Shown: positions 37,390 through 46,464 of the stretch, piece after piece | Layout of the letters: each line of letters begins with the position of its first letter | Numbering within the stretch: the stretch's first letter is position 1 | Source of the DNA: Paenibacillus curdlanolyticus YK9 | GTDB taxonomy: Bacteria; Bacillota; Bacilli; Paenibacillales; Paenibacillaceae | NCBI RefSeq assembly: GCF_000179615.1 | Contig: NZ_AEDD01000003.1 | Span: forward strand, 1-64,000 | Length of the DNA stretch: 64,000 bases | Direction: 5' to 3' | Program-made: the position numbers and the translations under genes | Notes under the pieces: model-generated | The model's database searches: none | What the model was told of the DNA's origin: nothing | The model's input: the letters and a program-made list of their open reading frames with translations, nothing else

Positions 37390-40300
37390 TCATCGTGTAA
37401 TTAAGGCTTGGGCTTGCTCGGCCGCGTCGGCTTCCAGCTGCTGGCCGATTTTCTCGGACAGCTTGGCAACCGTCGATCCTCTAAGCAAATCTGCAACAGA
37501 GATATTAACGCTCAAGTCTTTCTCCATCTGGTTCTTCAGCTCAATCGCCATCATCGAATCCAATCCATAATCGATCAGCGATTGATCCTGCTGCAGCTGT
37601 TGGCTGCTTAGCCGCAGCACTTTAGCGGACATTTGCTGCACATAGCCCACGATTAGCTGCTGCCGTTTCTCAGGCTCGGTTTCTTGCTGGAGAAGGTCCG
37701 TGATCTTGCCGGTCAGGGCCACAGCTGTCTCCGCTGCCTGAGCATCCTCCGTTTTCTCAACAATCAAGTCCTTAAGCAATACAGGCGAAGCGCCCATCGG
37801 ATAGTTTCGTTCCTGTACCGTAGGCCAATCAGCGGCAACGACCATCACTTGAGGAAGGCCTTGGCCCAAAATCTGCTCGAGCGCTTCCAAGCCTTGGTCC
37901 GGCTGAATCGGAGTGAAGCCGCGTTTTTTCATATACTCGGCCATCTCGATCGTCCCCATCCCGAGCTCCTCCCACGGTCCCCAGTTAATGCTGTAAGCAG
38001 GCAGGCCTAAGGAACGGCGATGATGCGCCAGCGCGTCCAAGAACGAATTGGCAGAAGCATAGCTGCCCTGGCCCGCCGAAACGACAACAGAGGCAATCGA
38101 GGAGAACATGGCGAAGAAATCCAGCTCTTGATCCTTAAAGTAATGGTGCAGATTCCATGCGCCTAACGCTTTAGGGCGCAGAACGGTGCGGAAATCGTCG
38201 GCACTCATCTGCGTGACCAGCTTGGATTGCAGCACGCCAGCCGCATGAATCACGCCGCGAATCGCAGGCCAGCCTTCGCGCTCGAATTGATGGAGGAACG
38301 CATGCAGCTCCGATTCCTCTGCGATGTCCAAACTTGCCACATGGACGCTTGCGCCCAAGCGCTCCAGCTGCCGAACCGCTGCGATCCGCCGTCCTTGCGC
38401 GCTCGTTTTGTCAACCTCATGCCATGCGCTTCGTGGCGGCAGTGCGGTGCGTCCGATTAAAATCAGTCGCCGCGCCCCCTGCTTGATCATCCATTTTGCC
38501 ACCAGCTGGCCCAGATCGCCCAAGCCGCCGGTAATGATATAGCTTGCGTCCGATCGAAAGGCTAGCGGAATCGGGTTCGGGCGCTTCTCTACAGGCAGCA
38601 GCCGCGCGACGTACCGCTTTCCGTTGCGAACCGCAATTTGGTCATCTTCATCTGCATGCCAAATCTCTTCCCATATGAATGCGGCATCCGCTGAAGCCTG
38701 CTGCTTATCCAGATCGATAATGCCTCCCCAGATATCGCCGTGCTCCTGATGGCCCAGCGATCGCGCAAGTCCCCAAAGGGTAGATTGCGAAACGTTCAAT
38801 GCGGTTACTTCATCCGTCGATTGAGCCTCCCTCGTGACCAGCCAGAGCTGCGGTTTGCTGTGCCATGCCCATTTTTGCACCGTTTGTACGATATGCAGCG
38901 CCGTATTGACCGTCAGCGCCTCCGATGCCAATAAGGACTTCGGCGTGACCGCATGCTCCGCGTCAAGACTCCATAGATGGACAATGCCTCGACAAGCTGC
39001 CTTGGAGGAACGGAATACGCCGTTAAACAATTGTTCAAAATGCGCAGGCTGGTTCGGATCAATCGCATACGTATTGCCGTCCTGTTCAAAGCTCGCCGAC
39101 TCGCTCGCCCAAATCGCGATGCACCGTTCGCCTTGCGCATGCAGTCGGTCCATTAAGGATTGGCCTACGCCTTGCGCATCCATGAAGATCAACCAATTGC
39201 CATCGCCTTCCGTCTGGCTTGCCATCGCAGCTTCCCGCGGCAGCTGCCGATCCTGCTGAACCCACTGGATGGCATACAATTGCTGCTCCCTGCCCGGCTC
39301 CTGCTCTTCCTGCTCCATCAGCACGGCATGGCATCCCTGAATTTCTAGAATCAGCTGTCCATGCTCGCCAAGCAGCTGGATGTCCCCCTTGATCGATTTT
39401 GCATCCTGCTCCTCGACCTTCGCATGCACCCACATGCATCTTTCCATCGGCTGATGGATGACGAGCCTCTCCACTTCAAACGGCAAGTATCGAGACTGCT
39501 CATGCTGCCCATTGGCCAGCTGCGTGCAGGTCATCGCTTCGCTTAGCACATGGAAGCTCGAATCGAGTACAGCCGGATGCACCTCCAGCGCATCAATCTC
39601 CTGCATGACGCTCGAAGGGATCTCGAAGAAGGCAAGCGCTTCGTTGCAGCTTCTTCTTATTTCCTTGATTAGCGTAGTCGAGCGGGCATGCTCCAGATTA
39701 AACAGGATCGATTGATTCAACAGCGTAGGCATATTGACGATTTTCTCGCTGGATTGAACAGCGGTGCGCAGCTTGCCGGTAGTCAGCAGCAGCCATTGCG
39801 AATACGCCGGAGCTGATGCGCTATAGACGCTGAACGTTGCATCGGTGGGGTCGATGATGAAGCGAAGCTTCACGGATGCATCGTCGGTCAGGAACAACGG
39901 CTGCTTAAACTGAATATGCTCGATCTGCACAACCGCGGATGAATCGTCGACGAGCGAACGTGCCGCAGCCACCGCCATTTCGATATATCCGGCAGCAGGA
40001 AGCGTATTCTGGCACTGCAGATAAGCTTTGCTCAGCGCAGACAGCACATCAGCATCGATCACCTTCTCCCAGGTTGGATATGGAGCAGGAAGCCGCTTGC
40101 CTAATAACGGGTGATTCTCGACGCCGACGCGATCCAGCTCCGAGGCTTCGGATTCCAGCCAGTACCGCTCGCGCTGCCATGCGTATGCTGGAAGCTTGAC
40201 GTGTTTGCCGTTCGGATACACATTCGCCCATGCGATCGGATAACCAATCGTATACAAGGCTCCAAGCGCAGTTAACATTGTTCCGCGCTCTGGCTCCCCT

Positions 40301-42846
40301 CGACGAAGCGATGAAACGATCGTCGCTTGGCAATCGAGCTTAGCTGCACATTCGGCTATCGAGCTTGTAAGCACCGTGTGCGGGCCGATTTCGACGAACA
40401 TGCTGTAGCCATCCTTGAGCAGCTCCTGCGCAGCTGCCGCAAAATAAACCGGTTCGCGCACATTTTTCCACCAATAGCCCTCATCCAGCTGGCTTCCCTC
40501 TATTAAGGCTCCCGTTACGGTTGAATAGAGCGGCAGAGTCGTCGGATGCAGCTCAAGCGCTGCAAGCTTGTCGAATAATTCTGATTTTATAGGCTCCATA
40601 TAGTGGCTGTGGTAGGGAACGTTAACGCGTAAATATTTGCAAAACACATCTCTGGCTTGCAGCGGAACGACGACGTGCTCCAACGCTTCCGGGTCCCCGA
40701 CCAGCGTGACTGCATGCGGGCTATTGATAGCGGCAATCGAAATGCGGTCCTCATACCCGCGCAGCAGCTCTACTGCTTCTTCCATCGGGAGCCCAACCGC
40801 GACCAGCTTGCCTTGTCCGGTCGTCTTCTGCTGCAAGCGGCTGCGGTGGTAAATGACGCGCACGGCTTCTTGCAGGCTCATCGCCCCTGCGATGTAAGCG
40901 GCAGCTACCTCGCCAGCGCTATGTCCGACGATCGCATCCGGCTCGATGCCCCATGAACGCCACAGCTCGACCAGACCGACTTGCAGGGCAAAGTTTGCCG
41001 TTTGGGCCACTTCTGTATCGCCCATACGCGATGCTGCTTCGTCGGCCAGCATCTCTTCCAGCAGCGACCATCCCGTATAAGGCGTCAGCAGCGCATTAAT
41101 ATCATCCAGCACCTTCTGGAACACAGGCTCCTCCCGGTACAGCTGCTGGCCCATTGCCCACCATTGCGGCCCCATTCCCGTAAATACAAACGCCATTTTG
41201 GGTAAAGCGTGACCCTCATCGTTCTTCGCACTGCCGCCCGCATGGCCTGCGATCATCCCTTGGCGGGCTTCGTTCGCGGCAAACGCCTCCAGCGATTCCA
41301 CAAGCTCTTCCTTGGATCGCACGACGACAGCGAGTCGATGATCATGCTGGTCACGCCGCTTGCTTGCGGTATACGCAATGTCATCCAACGACATCTCCGG
41401 CCGCTCCAACTGGGAGGCAACTGCCGATTTCAAAGCATTCGCGTTGGCAGCCAGCGCTTGCTCGCTGCGCGCGGATACAGGAATGAGATAAGCCGAATGC
41501 TGCCTGTTCGCCTGCGTGTCTTCGGTTGCGCGTACCGGCGCTTCCTCCAATACGACATGCGCATTCGTTCCTCCAAAACCGAAGGAGTTGACGCTGGCGA
41601 TAGCTTGGCCATTTGTCCTCGGCCATGGCGTCACCTTATCCGAGATTCGAAGCTTAAGCGCTTGGAGCTTGATTTGGGGATTCAGCTGTTTCAGATGGAG
41701 ATGCGGAGGAATTTCTTTATGCTTCAAACTCATCACCGTCTTGATCAATCCGGCAATGCCCGCTGCAGCTTCCAAATGGCCGATGTTCGTCTTTACGGAG
41801 CCGATATAGCACGCCTGATCGTCCGGCCGCAAGTCCGAGATCACGTTGCCGATCGCCGATGCTTCAATCGGATCGCCGACAGCAGTCCCCGTGCCATGCG
41901 CTTCGACATACTGCACTTCGTACGGCGCCACGCCAGCACGCTCGTAAGCTTCACGCATCAATGCCTCCTGCGCCTCTCCGCGCGGCACGGTAATGCCTGC
42001 GCTGCTGCCGTCCTGATTAACGGCCGTTCCTCGGATGAGCGAATGGATCGGATCGCCGTCTGCAAGTGCTTGCGACAATGGCTTAAGCACAACAACGCCT
42101 GCGCCTTCTCCCCGCACATAACCGTTCGCGCTCGCATCGAACGTCTTGGACCTGCCGTCAGCGGACAGCATTCCGGGCTTGGATAGCGCAATGAAATAAT
42201 CCGGCTTCAGCATGACGTTAACTCCGCCGGCTAAAGCAACGGCGCTCTCGCCGGACCAAATGCTCTGGCAAGCCATATGTACGGCTACCAGCGAAGAAGA
42301 ACAAGCGGTGTCGAGCGCCATGCTCGGGCCGCGAAAATCGAACGCATAGGAAATCCGATTGGCCAGCAATGTCATCATGGTGCCGGTTGCCGAATGGGAA
42401 TCCACCAGATGACGGTTATGCTCGGAAAACTGCAGCAATTGGTAATCGAGCGTAAAGCCGCCCATGAACACGCCCGTCCTGGAGCCTGACATCTCGCTCA
42501 CGATCTGGCCGCCGTCTTCGAGCGCTTCCCAGCATGTTTCCAGAAGGAGCCGCTGCTGCGGGTCCATCATGGATGCTTCGCGAGGCGAGATGCCGAAAAA
42601 CCGGGCATCAAACTCGTCGATCTTATCGAGGAAGCCTCCCCATTTGGCAGCGGTCTTCCCTGATTTGGAGCGCGTAGGATCATAGTAAGACGAAATGCTC
42701 CAGCGGTCGCTCGGCACTTCTGTTATCGCATCAACACCTGCCCGAAGCATCTCCCAGTACTGCTGCGGATCGCTCGCTCCTCCAGGAAAACGGCAACCCA
42801 TCCCAATAATTGCGATCGGCTCACGTGCTTGCACATGCTTATTCAT
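37390..42846 (-). CDS. Single-module type I polyketide synthase (KS-AT-DH*-KR-ACP)
   Basis: An 1818-aa PKS. The KS has DTACSSSL, EAHGTGT and NIGHLEAAAG (active Cys-His-His). The AT has GHSAGE and, in the specificity region, VPYHSHYM, which is neither the usual malonyl (HAFH) nor methylmalonyl (YASH) motif. The DH region starts at ENHPLLGKRL, but the catalytic His motif HxxxG is replaced by AYLQC; the later Asp is kept (HPAVLDSSFH), so DH is probably inactive. The KR has GGLGDLG and the Ser-Tyr pair (FSSIASVV, GQGSYASAN). The ACP has the DSM phosphopantetheine Ser. There is no docking, loading or TE domain. ATG 42846 has GAGGAGG upstream. Predicted to extend an acyl starter to a beta-hydroxyacyl chain. 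Confidence 0.93.
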   Translation of the reverse strand: MNKHVQAREPIAIIGMGCRFPGGASDPQQYWEMLRAGVDAITEVPSDRWSISSYYDPTRSKSGKTAAKWGGFLDKIDEFDARFFGISPREASMMDPQQRLLLETCWEALEDGGQIVSEMSGSRTGVFMGGFTLDYQLLQFSEHNRHLVDSHSATGTMMTLLANRISYAFDFRGPSMALDTACSSSLVAVHMACQSIWSGESAVALAGGVNVMLKPDYFIALSKPGMLSADGRSKTFDASANGYVRGEGAGVVVLKPLSQALADGDPIHSLIRGTAVNQDGSSAGITVPRGEAQEALMREAYERAGVAPYEVQYVEAHGTGTAVGDPIEASAIGNVISDLRPDDQACYIGSVKTNIGHLEAAAGIAGLIKTVMSLKHKEIPPHLHLKQLNPQIKLQALKLRISDKVTPWPRTNGQAIASVNSFGFGGTNAHVVLEEAPVRATEDTQANRQHSAYLIPVSARSEQALAANANALKSAVASQLERPEMSLDDIAYTASKRRDQHDHRLAVVVRSKEELVESLEAFAANEARQGMIAGHAGGSAKNDEGHALPKMAFVFTGMGPQWWAMGQQLYREEPVFQKVLDDINALLTPYTGWSLLEEMLADEAASRMGDTEVAQTANFALQVGLVELWRSWGIEPDAIVGHSAGEVAAAYIAGAMSLQEAVRVIYHRSRLQQKTTGQGKLVAVGLPMEEAVELLRGYEDRISIAAINSPHAVTLVGDPEALEHVVVPLQARDVFCKYLRVNVPYHSHYMEPIKSELFDKLAALELHPTTLPLYSTVTGALIEGSQLDEGYWWKNVREPVYFAAAAQELLKDGYSMFVEIGPHTVLTSSIAECAAKLDCQATIVSSLRRGEPERGTMLTALGALYTIGYPIAWANVYPNGKHVKLPAYAWQRERYWLESEASELDRVGVENHPLLGKRLPAPYPTWEKVIDADVLSALSKAYLQCQNTLPAAGYIEMAVAAARSLVDDSSAVVQIEHIQFKQPLFLTDDASVKLRFIIDPTDATFSVYSASAPAYSQWLLLTTGKLRTAVQSSEKIVNMPTLLNQSILFNLEHARSTTLIKEIRRSCNEALAFFEIPSSVMQEIDALEVHPAVLDSSFHVLSEAMTCTQLANGQHEQSRYLPFEVERLVIHQPMERCMWVHAKVEEQDAKSIKGDIQLLGEHGQLILEIQGCHAVLMEQEEQEPGREQQLYAIQWVQQDRQLPREAAMASQTEGDGNWLIFMDAQGVGQSLMDRLHAQGERCIAIWASESASFEQDGNTYAIDPNQPAHFEQLFNGVFRSSKAACRGIVHLWSLDAEHAVTPKSLLASEALTVNTALHIVQTVQKWAWHSKPQLWLVTREAQSTDEVTALNVSQSTLWGLARSLGHQEHGDIWGGIIDLDKQQASADAAFIWEEIWHADEDDQIAVRNGKRYVARLLPVEKRPNPIPLAFRSDASYIITGGLGDLGQLVAKWMIKQGARRLILIGRTALPPRSAWHEVDKTSAQGRRIAAVRQLERLGASVHVASLDIAEESELHAFLHQFEREGWPAIRGVIHAAGVLQSKLVTQMSADDFRTVLRPKALGAWNLHHYFKDQELDFFAMFSSIASVVVSAGQGSYASANSFLDALAHHRRSLGLPAYSINWGPWEELGMGTIEMAEYMKKRGFTPIQPDQGLEALEQILGQGLPQVMVVAADWPTVQERNYPMGASPVLLKDLIVEKTEDAQAAETAVALTGKITDLLQQETEPEKRQQLIVGYVQQMSAKVLRLSSQQLQQDQSLIDYGLDSMMAIELKNQMEKDLSVNISVADLLRGSTVAKLSEKIGQQLEADAAEQAQALITR

Positions 42847-42897
42847 CAGCTTCCTCCTCACATTTACTCAAAATTCAAACCTAATTTCTATAAAATC

Positions 42898-42908
42898 ACT
42901 TAATCACT
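42898..42908 (-). promoter_or_regulatory. Shared 11-bp motif upstream of the PKS operon
   Basis: AGTGATTAAGT (minus strand) lies about 52 nt upstream of the PKS ATG, followed 5 nt later by TATAGAAA. The identical 11-mer occurs at 57482-57492 upstream of the first gene of the other biosynthetic operon. Candidate regulator site or promoter element. Confidence 0.5.
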
Positions 42909-43381
42909 CTTTCGTGTAAAATAACCGTTAATTTATTGTTTTTTGAATTATTTAACGTATACTCTAGAAATAGATTCGTGTTCAGCAACGTTCTTAAATT
43001 CGAGCCACTTCTACTGCGAACACCATTTTCTTCAGCTCAATGGTCAAATTTTCTACGATTCATACGCGTTTTCTCCCTTTCTCGCCATTTTGATACAAAA
43101 CGTAACCCAATGATACCACACCAAAAATGATTTTCAATTATTTATTTTATATAGAATAAATTGTCGAATAACGTAGTTAAATATTTTTCTAAAAATAGTC
43201 TATTATCTGGTTGCGCTAGTCGAAATTAGATGCTATCATGATTACGTAATCGATTGGACGATAATTGACCCTGTGGGACTTTTATCGTCCCGTATGGAGG
43301 GATGAGCTCACTTTACTTCACCTGCTGATGTCTCGCTGATGTCTGTAATTCAAAACCAAAACCAAATTGGAGGTAATTAGA
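42909..43381. other. AT-rich divergent promoter region between PKS and gapA
   Basis: The whole gap between the PKS and GAPDH start codons is about 535 bp, markedly richer in A+T than its surroundings, and shows no plausible coding sequence. It holds the promoters of two divergent genes, the shared 11-mer just to its left, a perfect 12-bp palindrome (43240-43251), and a stem of GGACGATAA/TTATCGTCC (43256-43290). The rest shows no structure that I can define. Confidence 0.6.
43211..43291 (+). promoter_or_regulatory. Promoter and operator-like palindromes of the GAPDH gene
   Basis: -35 TTGCGC (43211-43216), a 17-bp spacer, -10 TATCAT (43234-43239). Immediately after is GATTACGTAATC, a perfect palindrome (43240-43251). 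Then comes GGACGATAA/TTATCGTCC (43256-43264/43282-43290), which overlaps an alternative inverted repeat GGGAC-N7-GTCCC (43275-43291) reminiscent of CggR/SorC-type operators. Regulation of this promoter is likely; which protein binds is unknown. Confidence 0.5.
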
Positions 43382-44392
43382 ATGACTACAAAAGTTGGAA
43401 TCAATGGATTTGGACGTATTGGCCGTAACGTGTTCCGTGCTGCATTTAACCGTGACGATGTTGAAATCGTAGCTGTCAACGATTTGACGAACGCAGAAAC
43501 GATGGCTCACTTGCTCAAATATGACTCCATTCAAGGTGAGTTTCATGCCGACGTTGAAGCGAAGGACGGCAATCTCTATGTAAACGGGAAGGAAGTAAAG
43601 GTGTTCGCTGAACGCGAGCCTGCTAACCTTCCTTGGTCGAATTACGGGGTTGAATTGGTCATTGAATCGACTGGTCGTTTCAATGATAAGAAAACAGCTG
43701 AAGCCCATATTACAAGCGGCGGTGCGAAGAAGGTTATCATCTCTGCGCCTTCCAAGAACGAAGATATTACGGTAGTTCTCGGCGTTAATGAGGATAAGTA
43801 CAATCCTGCGATGCATGATGTCGTATCCAACGCTTCCTGCACGACTAACTGCTTGGCTCCGCTCGTTAAAGTTATTCATGATAAGTTCGGCATTAAACAC
43901 GGCCTTATGACGACAATTCATTCCTATACGAACGACCAACCGGCTCTCGATACGCCTCACTCCGACTTGCGTCGCGCTCGCTCTGCCGCGTTGTCGATTA
44001 TTCCAACGACTACAGGTGCCGCTAAAGCAATGGGGCTGGTAATGCCTGAGCTTAACGGCAAAATCCATGGCTACTCGATGCGGGTTCCTACGCCAGTCGT
44101 ATCTGCAGTCGACTTCAGCTTCGAAGTATCGCGCGAAGTGACCGTAGATGACATCAACTCTGCTTTGAAAGAAGCAGCGGAAGGCCCACTGAAAGGCATT
44201 CTGGGTTACAGCGAATTGCCGCTCGTATCGAAGGACTACCTCGGCAACCAGTTGTCCTCCGTGATCGACGCATTGTCGACGATGGTAATCGACGGCACGA
44301 TGGTGAAAGTTGTCTCCTGGTTCGACAATGAATGGGGCTACTCGAACCGCGTTGTAGACCTTACGGCCTACATGGCAGAGAAAGGTTTGTAA
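43382..44392 (+). CDS. gap: Type I glyceraldehyde-3-phosphate dehydrogenase
   Basis: A 336-aa NAD-type GAPDH with everything needed for catalysis: [14 protein letters not shown] for NAD, the active Cys153 in [12 protein letters not shown], His180 in IHSYTNDQ and [11 protein letters not shown] near the end. GGAGG lies 8 nt before the ATG. It is the only rightward gene inside the biosynthetic region and stands alone, with its own promoter and terminator and none of the usual neighbours (cggR, pgk, tpiA). Either it is a second GAPDH that protects the producer from a GAPDH-inhibiting product, as known for pentalenolactone producers, or it is an ordinary gene flanked by two operons. Confidence 0.95.
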   Translation: MTTKVGINGFGRIGRNVFRAAFNRDDVEIVAVNDLTNAETMAHLLKYDSIQGEFHADVEAKDGNLYVNGKEVKVFAEREPANLPWSNYGVELVIESTGRFNDKKTAEAHITSGGAKKVIISAPSKNEDITVVLGVNEDKYNPAMHDVVSNASCTTNCLAPLVKVIHDKFGIKHGLMTTIHSYTNDQPALDTPHSDLRRARSAALSIIPTTTGAAKAMGLVMPELNGKIHGYSMRVPTPVVSAVDFSFEVSREVTVDDINSALKEAAEGPLKGILGYSELPLVSKDYLGNQLSSVIDALSTMVIDGTMVKVVSWFDNEWGYSNRVVDLTAYMAEKGL

Positions 44393-44401
44393 GCTTTAAT
44401 C

Positions 44402-44445
44402 CCAGCCTGACAGCACGAGCAAGCGCTGATCAGGCTGGTTTTTTT
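44402..44445 (+). terminator. Terminator of gap
   Basis: CCAGCCTGA (44402-44410) and TCAGGCTGG (44430-44438) form a perfect stem followed by T(7). Confidence 0.9.
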
Positions 44446-44478
44446 AAAATAAGTTTTTAATAACGACCATCAAATGGT

Positions 44479-45486
44479 TTACGCAAATACCGAAGCATAC
44501 TTCTGTTTGTTCAGCAGCTCCAAGAACTCGGTTTCCTTCGCTTTAGCCGCGTTGGCTTTGTCCGTGATCCGTTTTACGTCAAGCTTGCCGCTGAAGCGGA
44601 ACTTATTCGCAACGAAACGAACAGCCTCAATTGCCGCTACCGTTTCCTGCAGAACAGGAATCAGCTCGCTAGTCGGATTCGTGTATTGGATAAAGCGCAG
44701 GAAGTGGTTACGGGAGCCAACCAACGTCGACAGCAGATGGAACACGATCTCATGGAACGCCTCTGCATCCGCAAAGCTTTGGATGATGCTTTCATCTTGC
44801 AGCAATCCCGGAATTTTCGTATAGACAGCAAAATCGTCGTTAAAGTTTTCCAGCCAGTTGGCATATTTGGCTTGGAACGCTTCCTTCGCTTCCTTCTCCC
44901 TCAGCGTACTGAAGTCGAAAATCGTCATCCGGTCTTTCGCCAGCACGTTAACGCCGCCCTCAGTTCCTTGGTTCTCGATATACTCCTTCATGACCTTATG
45001 GCTGATGTCGTAGTGCATGAACTCTTGTCCGCGCTGTACGCCGTCGAATACATCGTCGAAGATCTTGTAGGTTCTTCCCTCTGGCTTCTCTTCGTAAGCA
45101 AACGCCGGGATGGAGTGCACGATTTCAACCTTCTGGTACGTATTTTGCTTGTAATCCAAATACCAAGCCGCTCCATACAAGAACACCACTTGATGAGAAT
45201 CGATCAGGCGCGGCAGCAGCTCATCTACGATATCAAAGCTTGATGTCGGGTACATGAACGTGCTCACGCCAAGGAGGTTAAGATCCGCTTCCGGAAGCGT
45301 TTTTTCCAAATACAGATAACGATGAATCCGTTTCTCGAACACGTTCTGATAAACATCGTCCGAATTCTCATAAGCGTTGTACAGCAGCAGGTCGACAGGC
45401 AGGTTTTTTGCAGCCAAATAGCTAAAAATCTGATTTTTCCGGCAATTCAAGTACTGGTCAAACTTATCAATTTTTACGATATCCAT
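44479..45486 (-). CDS. Papain/BtrH-like fold protein, biosynthetic paralog A
   Basis: A 335-aa cytoplasmic protein, clearly paralogous to the gene at 56197. Shared blocks: DQYLNCRKNQ (Cys15), YKQNTY followed by a His (VEIVHSIPAF) and an acidic residue after an aromatic strand (YKIFDDVF), GSRNHFLRFIQ, and SGKLDVKRI near the C-terminus. The order Cys ... His ... Asp fits a papain-like catalytic triad, as in BtrH-type acyltransferases and C39 peptidases, but I assign this only by motif order. It is the last gene of the main biosynthetic operon. ATG 45486 follows GGAAGGTG. Possible role: transferring or trimming an acyl group on a carrier protein. Confidence 0.75.
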   Translation of the reverse strand: MDIVKIDKFDQYLNCRKNQIFSYLAAKNLPVDLLLYNAYENSDDVYQNVFEKRIHRYLYLEKTLPEADLNLLGVSTFMYPTSSFDIVDELLPRLIDSHQVVFLYGAAWYLDYKQNTYQKVEIVHSIPAFAYEEKPEGRTYKIFDDVFDGVQRGQEFMHYDISHKVMKEYIENQGTEGGVNVLAKDRMTIFDFSTLREKEAKEAFQAKYANWLENFNDDFAVYTKIPGLLQDESIIQSFADAEAFHEIVFHLLSTLVGSRNHFLRFIQYTNPTSELIPVLQETVAAIEAVRFVANKFRFSGKLDVKRITDKANAAKAKETEFLELLNKQKYASVFA

Positions 45487-45516
45487 TAATAACACCTTCC
45501 GTTGCTCTAATTTTAT

Positions 45517-46464
45517 TTACGAGGCACTGAATTGCATGACATTGTCCCCGAAACACCAGCGTGCTTCTCTCTCGGTTACCAGATACTGCAGGTAAGCATA
45601 CGTCTCGACTAGTTTCAACTTAAACAGATGGGGCTTGCCCACATACGACGGGAATAATCTTGTACATAATGCATAAGATGATTGCGTCCCGCTTCTCAAC
45701 AACACTCTCACTGCTTCCAGCTTGTCCATATGATAGCGCAGCACCTCGTCACATCGCTCAGCGAAGTTAAGAAGCGTGTGCATATGGCCTGGCCACGCCA
45801 CCTTGACCGGCAACTGCTTTTGCAGCTCAATGCTTTGAAGCAGCTCCAATAGCGGGTTGCGATCAATGCCATTGATGAACGTAAGATTAGGCATCATGAT
45901 AGGTAAAATCTGATCCCCGCAGATGAGCAATCCGCCTTGTTCATCATAGAAGCTGACATGTCCGCGGGTATGGCCTGGCGTACACAAGGCGCGCATCCAT
46001 CGGTCCCCAACCGGGACTAAATCCTCATGCTGAATGTAGTGGACATCGCATGGGTGTTTCTCGCATATCTGATTTTGCGAAGATAGGCTATCCGCATCAC
46101 CTCCCAGTCTCTTACACCAGTTGTTGATGTACTTCCGGTCATTCTGATAGGACCATTCCGCCTCCATATGACAGGTTTTCGACATCCACACCTCAGCATT
46201 GGAGCGCTCCTGCAGCCACCCCGCCAACCCGTAATGATCCGAATGATGATGCGTAACGTAAATGTGTTTCATGTCCGCGTAGCTGATCGTCAGCCGCTTC
46301 GTAAGCTCATCCCAACGCTTCTTGTTCACCGGGCTGCTCATGCCGGGATCGACAACGGAATACCCGTCTTTCCCCTTGAACAAATAAGCGTTCACCCATT
46401 TGAGCGGCCCTTCAATATCCAATCTGATGCGCCAGGCATCCGGAGCTAGTTGTTTATAGATCAT
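45517..46464 (-). CDS. Metallo-beta-lactamase fold hydrolase
   Basis: A 315-aa MBL-fold protein. The metal motif HxHxDH is THHHSDHYG (residues 71-79); further ligands are in TPGHTRGHVSF and the Asp in ICGDQILP; WPGHMHTLL supplies the last His. The C-terminal part (about 215-315) is helical, as in the glyoxalase-II-like/RNase Z-related group. In biosynthetic clusters such enzymes can act as thioesterases or lyases; the substrate here is unknown. It overlaps the sialidase-like gene start region by 11 bp, so it is translated from the same operon. Confidence 0.88.
   Translation of the reverse strand: MIYKQLAPDAWRIRLDIEGPLKWVNAYLFKGKDGYSVVDPGMSSPVNKKRWDELTKRLTISYADMKHIYVTHHHSDHYGLAGWLQERSNAEVWMSKTCHMEAEWSYQNDRKYINNWCKRLGGDADSLSSQNQICEKHPCDVHYIQHEDLVPVGDRWMRALCTPGHTRGHVSFYDEQGGLLICGDQILPIMMPNLTFINGIDRNPLLELLQSIELQKQLPVKVAWPGHMHTLLNFAERCDEVLRYHMDKLEAVRVLLRSGTQSSYALCTRLFPSYVGKPHLFKLKLVETYAYLQYLVTEREARWCFGDNVMQFSAS

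Noticed and set aside
41209-42186. 325-codon plus-strand frame over the PKS
   Set aside because: Antisense shadow of the KS and AT region.
43313-44068. 251-codon minus-strand frame over gap
   Set aside because: Antisense to an intact GAPDH gene; no family pattern.
43382-44392. GapB-type (NADP) GAPDH
   Set aside because: The VNDLT segment fits NAD-type enzymes; a firm call needs alignment.
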